Source: JAAXXJ01 sp964412455
GTDB lineage: Bacteria > Nitrospirota > UBA9217
Assembly (NCBI GenBank): GCA_964412455.1
Contig: CAYPOT010000083.1
Coordinates: forward strand, 1 to 16,039
DNA: 16,039 nt
Reading direction: 5' to 3'
This document shows, one piece after another, positions 6,189-13,741 of the stretch (within the stretch, counting starts at the first letter, position 1; each line of letters begins with the position of its first letter). A model generated the notes under the pieces. That model was not told the DNA's origin, made no database searches, and saw only the letters and a list, made by a program, of their open reading frames with translations. Made by a program: the position numbers and the translations under genes.

Positions 6189-8169
6189 CCGATTTCCTCC
6201 TCTGTTTTACCGGGATCACAAAGACGAACAGGCTCCCCTTGCCGAACTCGCTCTCCACCCGTATCTTCCCACCGTGCAATTCGACCAGTTTCTTGGTGAG
6301 TGCGAGACCGAGGCCGGTACCCTCATACTTTTTGTCATAGACCGGCGCCAATTGGGAGAATTCCCTGAACAGCTTCGGGATATCCTCCGGCTTGATCCCG
6401 ATGCCGGTGTCCCTGATGCTGATCTCGATATCCTGCGCTTCATTTATTTCTTTCGCCACTACATGCACCTGGCCGCCGTCGGGCGTAAATTTCACCGCGT
6501 TGCTCAGGAGATTGAACAGTATCTGTTTGAGCTTCCGTTCATCCGCCTCGATCACGAACGGCTTGTCTGTTTCGATCTCAAGTTCCAGTTTGATCCCGTG
6601 CCTCAACGCCTTCTCCCGATGCATGACCAGGGACGCGTCCAGCAGCTCCCGCAACGGCACGCTCTCCACGTCGAGTTCCATCTTGCCCGATTCCACTTTG
6701 GAAAGATCGAGGATATCATTGATAAGGCTGAGCAGGTGCCTTCCCGCTTTGAGGATGTACATCACGTTCTCGCGCTGCGACTCGTTCAGCGGGCCGAGGA
6801 GCTGGTCCTCCATGACCTCCGAAAAACCAATGATCGAATTCAGCGGGGTCCGCAGCTCATGGCTCATATTGGCAAGGAAGTCCGACTTGGCCATGGTCGC
6901 GGCCTCGGCGCCGAATTGCGCCTTCTTCGCGTCCCGTGTGCGTTCCGCCAGCTCTTTTTCCAGCCTCATTTTTTCGGTGACGTCCTCAATGGCAAGGAGG
7001 ATCAGCTGGGAACCAATCTCTTTTTGCGTGATGCGGCGGGCATTGAGCAGCATTACTTTGTGCCCGATGCCGGAAAACACGTGCTCGACCTTGTAGTCAT
7101 CGAACTTGTTGTCCTGAGGAAGGATCTCTTCCAGCAGCGTACGGAGGCTGGGGATGTCCCATTGCCGGTCTCCGAGGTCATAGATGAGGTTGCCGATCGT
7201 TTCTCCCGGGGTCACCTTGAACGAATCATAGAAGCTGCGGTTAGCCTTGAGTACCCGCAGGTCCGAGTCCAGCACCAGGAGAGGCTCCCGCACGGTCTCA
7301 ATGATATCTTCATTGGCCCTTGTCGCGGCCTCGGCATCGAATTGCGCCTTTTTCGCGTCCCGCGTCCGCTCCGCCAGTTCTTTCTCCAGGCGCATCTTTT
7401 CCGTGATGTCCTCTATTGCCAGGAGGATCAGTTGAGGGCCGCTTCCTGCTTGAGCGATCCGTCGGGCATTAAGCAGCATTACCTTGTGGCCGATGCTTGA
7501 AAACACATGTTCAACCTTATAGTCCTCGAACTTGTTGTCCTGGGGAAGGATCTCTTCAAGCAGCGTCCGCAGGCTCGGGATGTCCCATTGCCGGTTTCCC
7601 AGGTCATAGATGAGATTGCCGATCGTTTCCCCCGGGGTCACCTTGAACGAATCATAGAAGCTGCGGGTGGCTTTGAGGACCCTCAGGTCCGAATCAAGCA
7701 CCAGCAGCGGTTCGCGCACGGTCTCAATAATATCTTCATTGGCCCTTGTTGCCGCCTCGGCGTCGGATTGCGCCTTCTTCGCGTCCCGCGTCCTTTCCGC
7801 CAGTTCTCTTTCCAGGCGCATTTTTTCCGTGATGTCCTCAATTGCCAGGAGGATCAGCAGAGGAGCATCTCCCGCTTGAGTGATCCGGCGGGCATTAAGC
7901 AGCATTATTTTGTGCCCGATGCTGGTAAATACATGCTCGACCTTGTAGTCATCGAACTTGTTGTTCTTGGGAAGCATTTCCTCAAGCAGTGTCCGGAGGC
8001 TCGGTATGTCCCACTGCCGGTTCCCGAGGTCATAGATAAGATTCCCCACGGTTTCCTTCGGCGTGACCTTGAAGGATTCATAAAAACTGCGGCTGGCCAG
8101 GAGGACACGCAGGTCCGCATCCAGGACCATCAGGGGTTCACGAGCTGTCTCGATAATATCTTCAAACAT
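6181..8169 (-). CDS. Histidine kinase with three tandem PAS domains
   Basis: The 662-aa sensor has no membrane segment or signal peptide, so it should be cytoplasmic. Residues 3-428 consist of three PAS-like units of exactly 142 residues each (PAS core plus the coiled linker TEKMRLEKELAERTRDAKKA). Then comes a HisKA dimerisation domain with phosphoacceptor H437 in NMSHELRTPL and a HATPase domain: N-box NLLSNAVKFTP (about 553-563), G1 DTGIGI (587-592), G2 GTGLGLAL (617-624). All catalytic motifs are intact. GGAG lies about ten bases before the ATG at 8169. The gene overlaps its response regulator by 8 bp. PAS ligand or cofactor cannot be read from sequence; no obvious cysteine or histidine cofactor site is seen in the units. 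Confidence 0.95.
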   Translation of the reverse strand: MFEDIIETAREPLMVLDADLRVLLASRSFYESFKVTPKETVGNLIYDLGNRQWDIPSLRTLLEEMLPKNNKFDDYKVEHVFTSIGHKIMLLNARRITQAGDAPLLILLAIEDITEKMRLERELAERTRDAKKAQSDAEAATRANEDIIETVREPLLVLDSDLRVLKATRSFYDSFKVTPGETIGNLIYDLGNRQWDIPSLRTLLEEILPQDNKFEDYKVEHVFSSIGHKVMLLNARRIAQAGSGPQLILLAIEDITEKMRLEKELAERTRDAKKAQFDAEAATRANEDIIETVREPLLVLDSDLRVLKANRSFYDSFKVTPGETIGNLIYDLGDRQWDIPSLRTLLEEILPQDNKFDDYKVEHVFSGIGHKVMLLNARRITQKEIGSQLILLAIEDVTEKMRLEKELAERTRDAKKAQFGAEAATMAKSDFLANMSHELRTPLNSIIGFSEVMEDQLLGPLNESQRENVMYILKAGRHLLSLINDILDLSKVESGKMELDVESVPLRELLDASLVMHREKALRHGIKLELEIETDKPFVIEADERKLKQILFNLLSNAVKFTPDGGQVHVVAKEINEAQDIEISIRDTGIGIKPEDIPKLFREFSQLAPVYDKKYEGTGLGLALTKKLVELHGGKIRVESEFGKGSLFVFVIPVKQRRKSDA
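6886..8163 (-). repeat. Three 426-bp tandem PAS-encoding units
   Basis: Units at 7738-8163, 7312-7737 and 6886-7311 are equal in length and in phase. By my count units 2 and 3 differ at about 13 of 142 residues; unit 1 is more diverged. Long stretches are also nearly identical at DNA level, which points to relatively recent internal duplication or gene conversion. The array could expand or contract by recombination. Confidence 0.9.
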
Positions 8170-8258
8170 CCTGGCATCTCCAAGTGGTGTCTCTTACAAA
8201 CGCGTCGTGTTTGTTGCGCTGTATGTGCCGGCAGCCGAAGCGAGCGCGGCAGCACGGT

Positions 8259-8876
8259 TCATTTCCCCGCCTTTTCCGACGCCGGCTCGATCACGAGCAT
8301 CCAGTAGTCGGCCCGAACCCATAGTTTATTGAAGTGTTTATAGCCGACCACGTGATTCGGCTCCAGCCCATCGTGGACGATAAACACCTCATTTACATCG
8401 TCATAGCCGATCACGCTGACGTAGTGCAGTTCATGATCAAGACCGAACCTGAGGTCCAGCATTGAGATGACCGGGATCCCCTTCCGGATATACGACTTCA
8501 GTTCCCCGATCGAACCGCGGTGAGAATCGGTTTTAAATCCTGCTGCCCGCGCGTATTCATCCATGTCGCTCAGCCGCATGACACGGAGTTCAGGAAGATA
8601 TATTTTATCGGTGATACGCTCCAGGCTGTCAGGACGTCCGTGGAAATCAAATACGCTCGCAAGCGCTGAAGCTCCGCCGGTAATTTCGCTCTGCTGATAA
8701 AATGGTACGCCTTCTATATAGGAGCCGCGCGATTCCAAGCCGGGGCTGATATCGGCATATTTCTTGCCTGTGCAGCCCGAGACAAGACCCATCAGCAGCA
8801 ATACCGATCCGAGAATGATCAGGAGCCGCGCGAATAGTGCTTCATGACCTTGGACCATTTGAGTACGGCGTACCAT
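8259..8876 (-). CDS. PA2778-like C39-fold lipoprotein lacking the catalytic cysteine
   Basis: The 205-aa protein has a long basic N-tail, a hydrophobic stretch and a lipobox LVSG-C35, so it should be a lipoprotein. The rest follows the peptidase C39 fold as in the PA2778 family: VPFYQQSEITGGASALASVF aligns with the usual VPF-PQ-CGPAxLA motif, HYVSVIGYDD (His151) with the His motif and VHDGLEP (Asp169) with the Asp region, ending in the WxRADYWMLVIEP pattern. The Cys position is Gly67 (codon GGC at 8678-8676, one base from TGC). His and Asp remain. It is therefore probably not an active thiol protease, unless the reading is wrong. GAGGTGA before the ATG overlaps the end of the PA2779-like gene, 10 bp upstream, so it is in that operon. 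Confidence 0.8.
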   Translation of the reverse strand: MVRRTQMVQGHEALFARLLIILGSVLLLMGLVSGCTGKKYADISPGLESRGSYIEGVPFYQQSEITGGASALASVFDFHGRPDSLERITDKIYLPELRVMRLSDMDEYARAAGFKTDSHRGSIGELKSYIRKGIPVISMLDLRFGLDHELHYVSVIGYDDVNEVFIVHDGLEPNHVVGYKHFNKLWVRADYWMLVIEPASEKAGK

Positions 8877-8886
8877 TTATGTCACC

Positions 8887-9309
8887 TCAATGCACCGTAA
8901 TGCGGCCTTCCAGCAGGTAAACAAGGATCACGACAAGAATAGCCACGACCAAAAGTCCGACAACAAGGCTGCCCCCGTCTCCTCCCGCCTGGAGCGCGTC
9001 CGTGTTGGCCGCGAACTGGTTGAGCTGCTCGTCGGACAGCGCGTTCACCCGCGCCATGGCCTCCTCGGGGGCAAGCCCGTAGTCCACAAGCGTCTGCTGG
9101 ACGATCTTTGACTCGAGTGCCGCCTGGACCTTTGCCAGTCCCGCCGCCCGGTCAAAAGATACTGCTGTTGGAACCGCCGCTTCCTGGTGGTGCGCTGACG
9201 TTACGAACATGGCCTCGGCCGGTCCGGCAAAGGTCGTGATCGCGAGAAGCGCCAGGGCCAGGTAAACTGCCAGCGGTCTTGCGTAGAACGACTTGAGCAT
9301 GGTCTTCAT
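8887..9309 (-). CDS. PA2779 family protein, copy 1
   Basis: A 140-aa protein with a signal peptide or N-terminal helix (RPLAVYLALALLAITTFAGPAEA), a helical middle (VQAALESKIVQQTLVDYGLA, then PEEAMARVNALSDEQLNQFA), a double Gly-Gly segment (LQAGGDGG, residues 107-113) and a C-terminal membrane helix (about 115-133) with the short tail EGRITVH. This matches PA2779 family proteins, small envelope proteins of unknown function that occur beside PA2778-type C39 proteins, exactly as here. GGAGG precedes the ATG at 9309. It is a close paralogue of copy 2, 30 bp upstream. The Gly-Gly just before a membrane helix resembles processing signals in other families, but cleavage here is only a suggestion. 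Confidence 0.85.
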   Translation of the reverse strand: MKTMLKSFYARPLAVYLALALLAITTFAGPAEAMFVTSAHHQEAAVPTAVSFDRAAGLAKVQAALESKIVQQTLVDYGLAPEEAMARVNALSDEQLNQFAANTDALQAGGDGGSLVVGLLVVAILVVILVYLLEGRITVH

Positions 9310-9339
9310 ATTTATTACCTCCGTTCAGCTTATACATCG

Positions 9340-9762
9340 TTATGCGCTGGCCTGGTTTGTCTGCACCGGGGCCTGCACGATCAATATGACAAGGATGATG
9401 ATAAGAAGGAGCGCCAACAGGCTGATCCCCCCATTTCCTCCCGCCTGGAGCGCGTCCGTGTTGGCTGCCAACTGGTTGATCTGCCCGTCGGACAGCGTGC
9501 TCACCCTCGCTATGGCCTCCTCGGGGGAAAGCCCGTAGTCCATGAGCGTCTGCTGTACGATCTTTGACCCGAGCGCTGCCTGGACCTTTGCCAGTCCGGC
9601 CGCCCGTTCCGCGGATGCCGCTGAAGCCGCCGCATCCTGGTGGGGCGCGGACGTCACGAGCATGGCCTCGGCCGGACCGACGTAGGTCGTGATCGCCAGA
9701 AGCGCCAGGGCCAGGTAGACTGCCAGCGGTCTTGCGTAGAACTTCTTGAGCATGGTCTTCAT
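9340..9762 (-). CDS. PA2779 family protein, copy 2
   Basis: Also 140 aa, and near-identical to copy 1 through the N-terminal 110 residues (about 6 changes in the first 45). It keeps the signal segment, the helix YGLSPEEAIARVSTLSDGQI and LQAGGNGG (residues 106-112). The membrane helix that follows (SLLALLLIIILVILIVQ) and the tail APVQTNQASA differ strongly from copy 1 and lack the charged end. So the two copies share the secretion and helical parts while the anchor has diverged. GGAGGTACC lies upstream of the ATG at 9762. The start-to-start distance between copies is 453 bp, consistent with a tandem gene duplication. Confidence 0.85.
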   Translation of the reverse strand: MKTMLKKFYARPLAVYLALALLAITTYVGPAEAMLVTSAPHQDAAASAASAERAAGLAKVQAALGSKIVQQTLMDYGLSPEEAIARVSTLSDGQINQLAANTDALQAGGNGGISLLALLLIIILVILIVQAPVQTNQASA

Positions 9763-9797
9763 GTGATGGTACCTCCAGAGTTTATAGAGCGCTCTTG

Positions 9798-10181
9798 TTA
9801 CCTGAATATGACCCTATGCCCCGTTGCCTCGAGGACAATAACGACGATGATCGCCACGAGGAGAAGAAATACCACGGCGCCGACACCGTCGGCGCCTGCC
9901 TGAAGCGAGTCCAGGTTGGCGGCAAGCTGGTGGGTCTGTTCGGCCGAAAGCCGGTTAATGTGCGCCAGGGCCTCGTCCGGGGATAGTCCTGCATCCATGA
10001 GACGCTGCTTCACCACGGTGGACTCCAGGGTCTTCTGAATGGACCCCAGGTCCGCCTGCCGGTCGGTCGATGACCGTTCGACAGGGACGAACATTGCCCA
10101 ACCCTGCGCCGGCATGGTAAGCAGGAACATCGCGAATACCAGGTAGAGTGAAAGCAATTTAGCGAACGTTTGATTCTGCAT
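9798..10181 (-). CDS. PA2779 family protein, copy 3 (divergent)
   Basis: The ATG at 10181-10179 is chosen over an upstream extension because AAAGGAGTT precedes it and the resulting 127-aa protein opens with a proper signal segment (FAKLLSLYLVFAMFLLTMPA). The family layout is kept: QKTLESTVVKQRLMDAGLSP, then DEALAHINRLSAEQTHQLAA, then DSLQAGADGVG, a membrane helix (about 102-117) and a basic tail GHRVIFR. The Gly-Gly of copies 1 and 2 is AGADG here. It is clearly older than the copy 1/copy 2 duplication. It lies 88 bp after the YqjE-like gene and 35 bp before copy 2, so the three probably share a transcript. Function unknown. Confidence 0.83.
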   Translation of the reverse strand: MQNQTFAKLLSLYLVFAMFLLTMPAQGWAMFVPVERSSTDRQADLGSIQKTLESTVVKQRLMDAGLSPDEALAHINRLSAEQTHQLAANLDSLQAGADGVGAVVFLLLVAIIVVIVLEATGHRVIFR

Positions 10182-10269
10182 GAGATTCAACTCCTTTCGA
10201 ATGAAAATATTTTTCTCCAAAACGGACCTATTGAGCAAAGAACATCGCTTGCGCCCGGCAAACAGCATC

Positions 10270-10563
10270 CTATTTCAGGTCGTCGGTCCACCATTTAACA
10301 ATACCCGCGAAGATCAGTGCGAGAACGAGGGCTGGAAACGACATGAAGATCGACGCGGCCGCGGGGGATATATACGCAACAAGGTACTGGTAGATCCCCG
10401 CCAGGAGAAAGCCCGACGCTGCCATGACCAGGAGGGAGGAAATCCCGATAAATGCAAGCGCCCATGCCGTGTTCATCACCGCTCTTTTCAGTATTCTCCC
10501 TTCCGCCTCCATCACATGCAGAAAAGACGTCACGATATCAAGGAGCGTCGATAGTATCTTCAT
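10270..10563 (-). CDS. YqjE-like / phage-holin-superfamily membrane protein
   Basis: A 97-aa protein with an amphipathic N-terminus (LLDIVTSFLHVMEAEGRILK), then two membrane helices (about 32-58 and 66-88) and a short tail KWWTDDLK. This size and layout match small YqjE-type inner-membrane proteins of the holin III-like superfamily, which are typically encoded next to YqjD/ElaB proteins. Here it overlaps the YqjD-like gene by 26 bp. The role of YqjE is not established; despite the superfamily name there is no lysis context here. The ATG at 10563 follows a weak GGGGGA. Confidence 0.7.
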   Translation of the reverse strand: MKILSTLLDIVTSFLHVMEAEGRILKRAVMNTAWALAFIGISSLLVMAASGFLLAGIYQYLVAYISPAAASIFMSFPALVLALIFAGIVKWWTDDLK

Positions 10564-10903
10564 TGGTTGTCCCCCGGTACCACAGTTTTGCGATTATGTA
10601 GCCGAGTCCGAATGCGGCCATGATGCTCACCAGCGGGTGCTGTTCTACTTCCGCCGCAAGGTCGTTGAAGACTTTTTCACCCTGAACCCTCGATGCATCG
10701 AACTTGTGAAACAGGTCCGTCCATCCACCATGGACTTCTTCGCCAGGGTCCGGGCCTTCGTGTTGGACCGCCGCGTCTGACTGTCCGGCATGGACCCCGG
10801 CGGATTTCTTCACGCCGGCGGCGAGTCCGGCGAGCGCTTCGCGCAGGTTCGCGATCTCCGCCTTCAATGCTTCCAGTTCCTTATCATGTGTTTTTTCCGT
10901 CAT
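10538..10903 (-). CDS. YqjD/ElaB-like membrane protein (DUF883 type)
   Basis: The 121-aa protein starts MTEKTHDKELEALKAEIANL, an N-terminal coiled coil, and ends with EQHPLVSIMAAFGLGYIIAK plus LWYRG, the single C-terminal membrane helix typical of YqjD/ElaB proteins. E. coli YqjD binds ribosomes and the inner membrane in stationary phase; whether this one does is inference. Two ATGs are possible (10909 and 10903). The second is taken because AAGGAG is 8 bases from it but only 2 from the first. The middle region (residues 35-75) is low-complexity, rich in Gly, Ala and acidic residues. It heads the run that continues into the YqjE-like and PA2779-like genes. Confidence 0.75.
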   Translation of the reverse strand: MTEKTHDKELEALKAEIANLREALAGLAAGVKKSAGVHAGQSDAAVQHEGPDPGEEVHGGWTDLFHKFDASRVQGEKVFNDLAAEVEQHPLVSIMAAFGLGYIIAKLWYRGTTNEDTIDAP

Positions 10904-10980
10904 ATTCATTTCTCCTTATAAGCATTTTCCGTGACTGCCCGGCAAGACCGACGCGTTCGCTGTCGCCCTGCCGCATACTA

Positions 10981-11063
10981 CCGTCATTCCCGAATGCTTT
11001 AATCGGGAATCCAGAGGTTTTCAAAGTCCCTGGGTCCCCGATAGGGGCATTCGGGGACGACGG
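10981..11063. repeat. 83-bp imperfect inverted-repeat element (MITE/REP-like)
   Basis: CCGTCATTCCCGAATGC at 10981-10997 matches the reverse complement of 11047-11063 at 15 of 17 bases. Just inside, CGGGAATCCAG pairs with CTGGGTCCCCG at 9 of 11. The pattern of GTCATTCCCG...CGGGAATCCAG ends is a widespread class of non-coding intergenic repeats in Gram-negative genomes. It lies between the AI-2E gene and the YqjD-like gene and, if transcribed, would form a long hairpin separating two transcription units. The rest of the 10904-11126 gap shows nothing I can name. Confidence 0.7.
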
Positions 11064-11126
11064 ATATTGGGTACCTGAGCAGTTACCCCACCGCTTTCTT
11101 CTCTATCGGGCCTTCTCACTATTCGT

Positions 11127-12206
11127 TCAGGTCCCAGGATCGGTCCCCTGTTTCGACACCAGTGGCATGCGTTCTGCGGGCGCCTCAGGCCCGAGCAAAA
11201 CCGCGATCCATTGCGTGCTTTTATTGTTCTGGCAGGCGAACTTCAGGGTCATGGTAAGCGGTATGCACAGGACCATGCCGACCGGGCCGAGCAGGCTTCC
11301 CCAGAAGATCAACGAGAGAAAGACGACCAGCGTGGACAGCCCGAGTTTCCGCCCCATGAGCCTCGTTTCGATCACATTGTCCAGTATGAAGTTAACGGCC
11401 ATATATCCCGCTGTTGCCAGGAGGGCGCTGCCTATCCCCAACTGCATAAGGGCAAGAAGGACCGCGGGAATGCCGGCGACGGTGGAGCCGATACTCGGCA
11501 CATAGTTGAGCAGAAAAGCCAGAAAACCCCAGAGAATCGGAAAATCCACACCGAGGATGGATAGCCATGTCCCTATCAGTATCCCCGTGGCCAGACTGAT
11601 GAGCGTCTTGATGACCACGTAGCGTTCAAGATCATCGACGAACCTCGTGAACTGGGGAAATATCTGCCGGGGATCACCGAGAACAGCGCGGAGCTTCACG
11701 GGAAAGCTTGAGGCCTCGAACAGGATGAACGCTACGGTCAGCAATATCAGGAGAATGTCAGAAAGCGCCGTGCCCAACCCCGAGAGCAAGCGTGCGGTCA
11801 GGTTCATCACCCCGCCCGGATTGATATACTCCAACAGCATCTTCTCCGTGACCCGGATGCCTTTGGCTGCCAAAAACGACTGAAATGCCGATACTTGCCC
11901 GTGTAAACGAGCCTGATACGCAGGCAGCTCGGCGTAAAAGCTGTTGATTGACGCACCGACGATCACGCCGACGATCATCAGGACGGCGACCATGCCGCCC
12001 ACCACGAGAAGCACCGCGACGAAGGAGGGAACGCGTTTCCGCTCGAGCCAGAGCACCGGCGGTGTCCCGAGCATGGAGAGAAAAACAGCGACCAGGAAGG
12101 ACACCAGGACCGACTGCGCCTGATTGATGCCCCCGATGATGAGCACGAGCGCGGCCACGATTATGAGGACGCGGATTCCCCTCTGAGAATCACTCTGTTC
12201 AGTCAT
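11127..12206 (-). CDS. AI-2E family transporter, full length
   Basis: The 359-aa permease has the family layout: paired N-terminal helices (LIIVAALVLIIGG, VLVSFLVAVFLSML), the soluble middle domain with QARLHGQVSAFQSFL, then a C-terminal block containing LNYVPSIGSTVAGIPAVLLA, GRKLGLSTLVVFLSLIFWGS and LLGPVGMVLCIPLT. The family includes E. coli TqsA and Na+/H+ antiporter-like members, so the substrate cannot be inferred. The ATG at 12206 shares ATGA with the stop of the diguanylate cyclase gene, so the two are coupled. A TTG two codons earlier is a poorer start. The last 30 residues are polar and cytoplasmic. A truncated relative is at 1552-2307. Confidence 0.92.
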   Translation of the reverse strand: MTEQSDSQRGIRVLIIVAALVLIIGGINQAQSVLVSFLVAVFLSMLGTPPVLWLERKRVPSFVAVLLVVGGMVAVLMIVGVIVGASINSFYAELPAYQARLHGQVSAFQSFLAAKGIRVTEKMLLEYINPGGVMNLTARLLSGLGTALSDILLILLTVAFILFEASSFPVKLRAVLGDPRQIFPQFTRFVDDLERYVVIKTLISLATGILIGTWLSILGVDFPILWGFLAFLLNYVPSIGSTVAGIPAVLLALMQLGIGSALLATAGYMAVNFILDNVIETRLMGRKLGLSTLVVFLSLIFWGSLLGPVGMVLCIPLTMTLKFACQNNKSTQWIAVLLGPEAPAERMPLVSKQGTDPGT

Positions 12207-13444
12207 GGACAAATACCACTTCGATCATTGCACCTATTCTCTTTTCTTGGCCCAGTGGTGATCTGCGGCGAATCTTGCCTTTGTACGAATACATCTCGAA
12301 GCGCTCCGAGCTGCTGCGCATGCTCTGCGATAGTATGCTGCTGGACCGTCGCGATCCGGTCGCGACCATCAGCCTTCGCCTGATAAAGGGCCGCATCGGC
12401 CGCAAAGATCAGTTCCTGAGCGGTCTGCCCGTGTTCAGGGTACACTGCCACCCCCAGGGACAAGGTGATGGGATCGAGCACGCGGCCGAGATAGCGAACC
12501 CCAAGGAGTTTCGCTTCCTCGCGAATTTGCTCGGCGCGCTGTTTGACGGTTTCCACCGATGCTTCCGGCAGCACCAGGAGAAATTCTTCGCCGCCGTATC
12601 GACAGGCGAAATCCCCTCCCCTGATATGTTTTTGATAAAATACGCCGAGTTCGCGAAGCACGGCATCGCCGGCCTCATGGCCGAAGGCGTCGTTGATCGT
12701 CTTGAAATGGTCGATGTCGATCATGATGACTCCCAGCGGTTGTTTCTTTCGCGTCGTTCTCAGGAGCTCTTTTTCCAGGAATTCATACATCGGCCGTCTG
12801 TTCAACAGCCCGGTGAGCGGATCATGGATCGACTGATGGTACAGGTTTTCCCGCAGTTTAATGTTTGTCAGATACAGCGCAATGGTTTCAGCTGCTGTCA
12901 CGGTCAACTGTCGTTTGTATTTGATCACGCGCTGACGGTTGTCATCGTCTTGTTCCGGCAGGTTCCTGCTGAGCTGTACATACAGCAAACCCAGAGTTTC
13001 GCGTTGGCCCACTATCGGCGCGCAAAAGCAGGCGTCTTGACGCGCTTGTTTCCCGTCAGGGCAGAGCAAGGGAAAGCGCCTTCCGTCCTCGGAATATGAC
13101 CGTTCCTGGACCAGGGGCCATCCGGACGTCCACGGAGAGAAATTGTCCGCCGGTGTGTGGCCGCCCCATGAGGTAAAAGGCGCTAAGGTCCTGGTCGGGG
13201 AACTGAAGAGGTAGACTGCGCCGGATTCCGTATGAAACAATTTAGGCAGCATCCGGGCGATGACGGCGTGAGTTTCTTCAACGGTAAGGCATGATTGGAG
13301 CAAGGTTCCCAGTCCCCGGAGACGTTCAAGCTCTCGATTGCGCTGTTCCAGAGAGTCCACATAGGCTGCGAGGTTTTTGTTGACCTCCCGCATTGCTTCC
13401 ACGGCGCTCCAGTCCTTCTCCGCTTTTTTTTTACTTTTCATCAT
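12203..13444 (-). CDS. GAF-GGDEF diguanylate cyclase
   Basis: Makes cyclic di-GMP from two GTP. The ATG at 13444 is chosen because GAGGAAATTG sits directly upstream; the protein is 413 aa. An N-terminal coiled coil (about 10-45) leads into a GAF-like domain (about 50-195; SGAVYLFSS, DACFCAPIVGQRETLGLLYV) with several cysteines. The GGDEF domain starts at HDPLTGLLNRRPMYEFLE, has MIDIDHFKTINDAFGHEAGD and an active-site RYGGEEF (GGEEF at 284-288). The inhibitory I-site RGGD (275-278) is five residues before GGEEF, so product inhibition is expected. No membrane helix. About 45 residues after the catalytic domain are polar and unassigned. It is coupled to the AI-2E transporter gene by a 4-bp overlap. 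Confidence 0.93.
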   Translation of the reverse strand: MMKSKKKAEKDWSAVEAMREVNKNLAAYVDSLEQRNRELERLRGLGTLLQSCLTVEETHAVIARMLPKLFHTESGAVYLFSSPTRTLAPFTSWGGHTPADNFSPWTSGWPLVQERSYSEDGRRFPLLCPDGKQARQDACFCAPIVGQRETLGLLYVQLSRNLPEQDDDNRQRVIKYKRQLTVTAAETIALYLTNIKLRENLYHQSIHDPLTGLLNRRPMYEFLEKELLRTTRKKQPLGVIMIDIDHFKTINDAFGHEAGDAVLRELGVFYQKHIRGGDFACRYGGEEFLLVLPEASVETVKQRAEQIREEAKLLGVRYLGRVLDPITLSLGVAVYPEHGQTAQELIFAADAALYQAKADGRDRIATVQQHTIAEHAQQLGALRDVFVQRQDSPQITTGPRKENRCNDRSGICP

Positions 13445-13474
13445 CAATTTCCTCAAGTTTCACGCTGAAACGGT

Positions 13475-13728
13475 TCATGCACCTGCTTCTTCGGACGTTG
13501 CCGCCCGCGGTCTGCTTCCCTTCAACCCTCTCACTGCAACCAGTGCCGGCAGCATCCTCGACAGATGACGTCGCATCTCCGCCACGCGCTCAGTTCTTTT
13601 TTTAGAAGTTGACAGACGATCTCGGCAACTCTGTCGCCGAACAGTTCACAGTAGACCTGGGCGACATCCGGTTCGGTAGGATGCGCACCGGCTTGAATGA
13701 CACCGTCAGAGGTAAGCATGGCGATCAT
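13475..13728 (-). CDS. Small hypothetical gene with apparent -1 frameshift at an A7 run
   Basis: AAGGAGATA precedes two ATGs (13728 and 13719). The frame reads MLTSDGVIQAGAHPTEPDVA and on to ...VAEIVCQLLKK, then meets seven A (complement of 13597-13603). Read straight, it becomes ELSAWRRCDVICRGCC... and stops at 13531. Slipping back one base gives RTERVAEMRRHLSRMLPALV and continues to a TGA at 13477-13475, about 30 bp before the GGDEF gene, a typical operon gap. The shifted product is about 84 aa (81 from the second ATG). CTA AAA AAA G contains the slippery heptamer A AAA AAA, so programmed frameshifting is possible; a mutation or sequencing error in the run is the simpler explanation. It lies 31 bp after the TMEM175-like gene. 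Family not recognised. Confidence 0.5.
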
Positions 13729-13741
13729 TATCTCCTTGAGC

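Noticed and set aside
6136..7500. Long plus-strand open frame of 454 codons opposite the histidine kinase
   Set aside because: It is the antisense of a clear kinase with all catalytic motifs. Its length follows from the repeated GC-biased codons, and its product shows no domain.
8170..8258. Possible terminator between the C39-like and kinase genes
   Set aside because: Short inverted repeats are present (CAAAC/GTTTG, TGCCG/CGGCA) but stems are short and there is no T-tract.
7507..8307. Plus-strand open frame of 266 codons opposite the PAS repeats
   Set aside because: Antisense shadow; its repeats mirror the PAS duplications.
10693..11505. Plus-strand open frame of 270 codons
   Set aside because: Spans the YqjD-like gene, the repeat element and the AI-2E end in antisense; its composition is Ser/Pro/Arg-rich and unlike protein.
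12275..13099. Plus-strand open frame of 274 codons
   Set aside because: Antisense to the GGDEF gene, whose active and inhibitory sites are intact.
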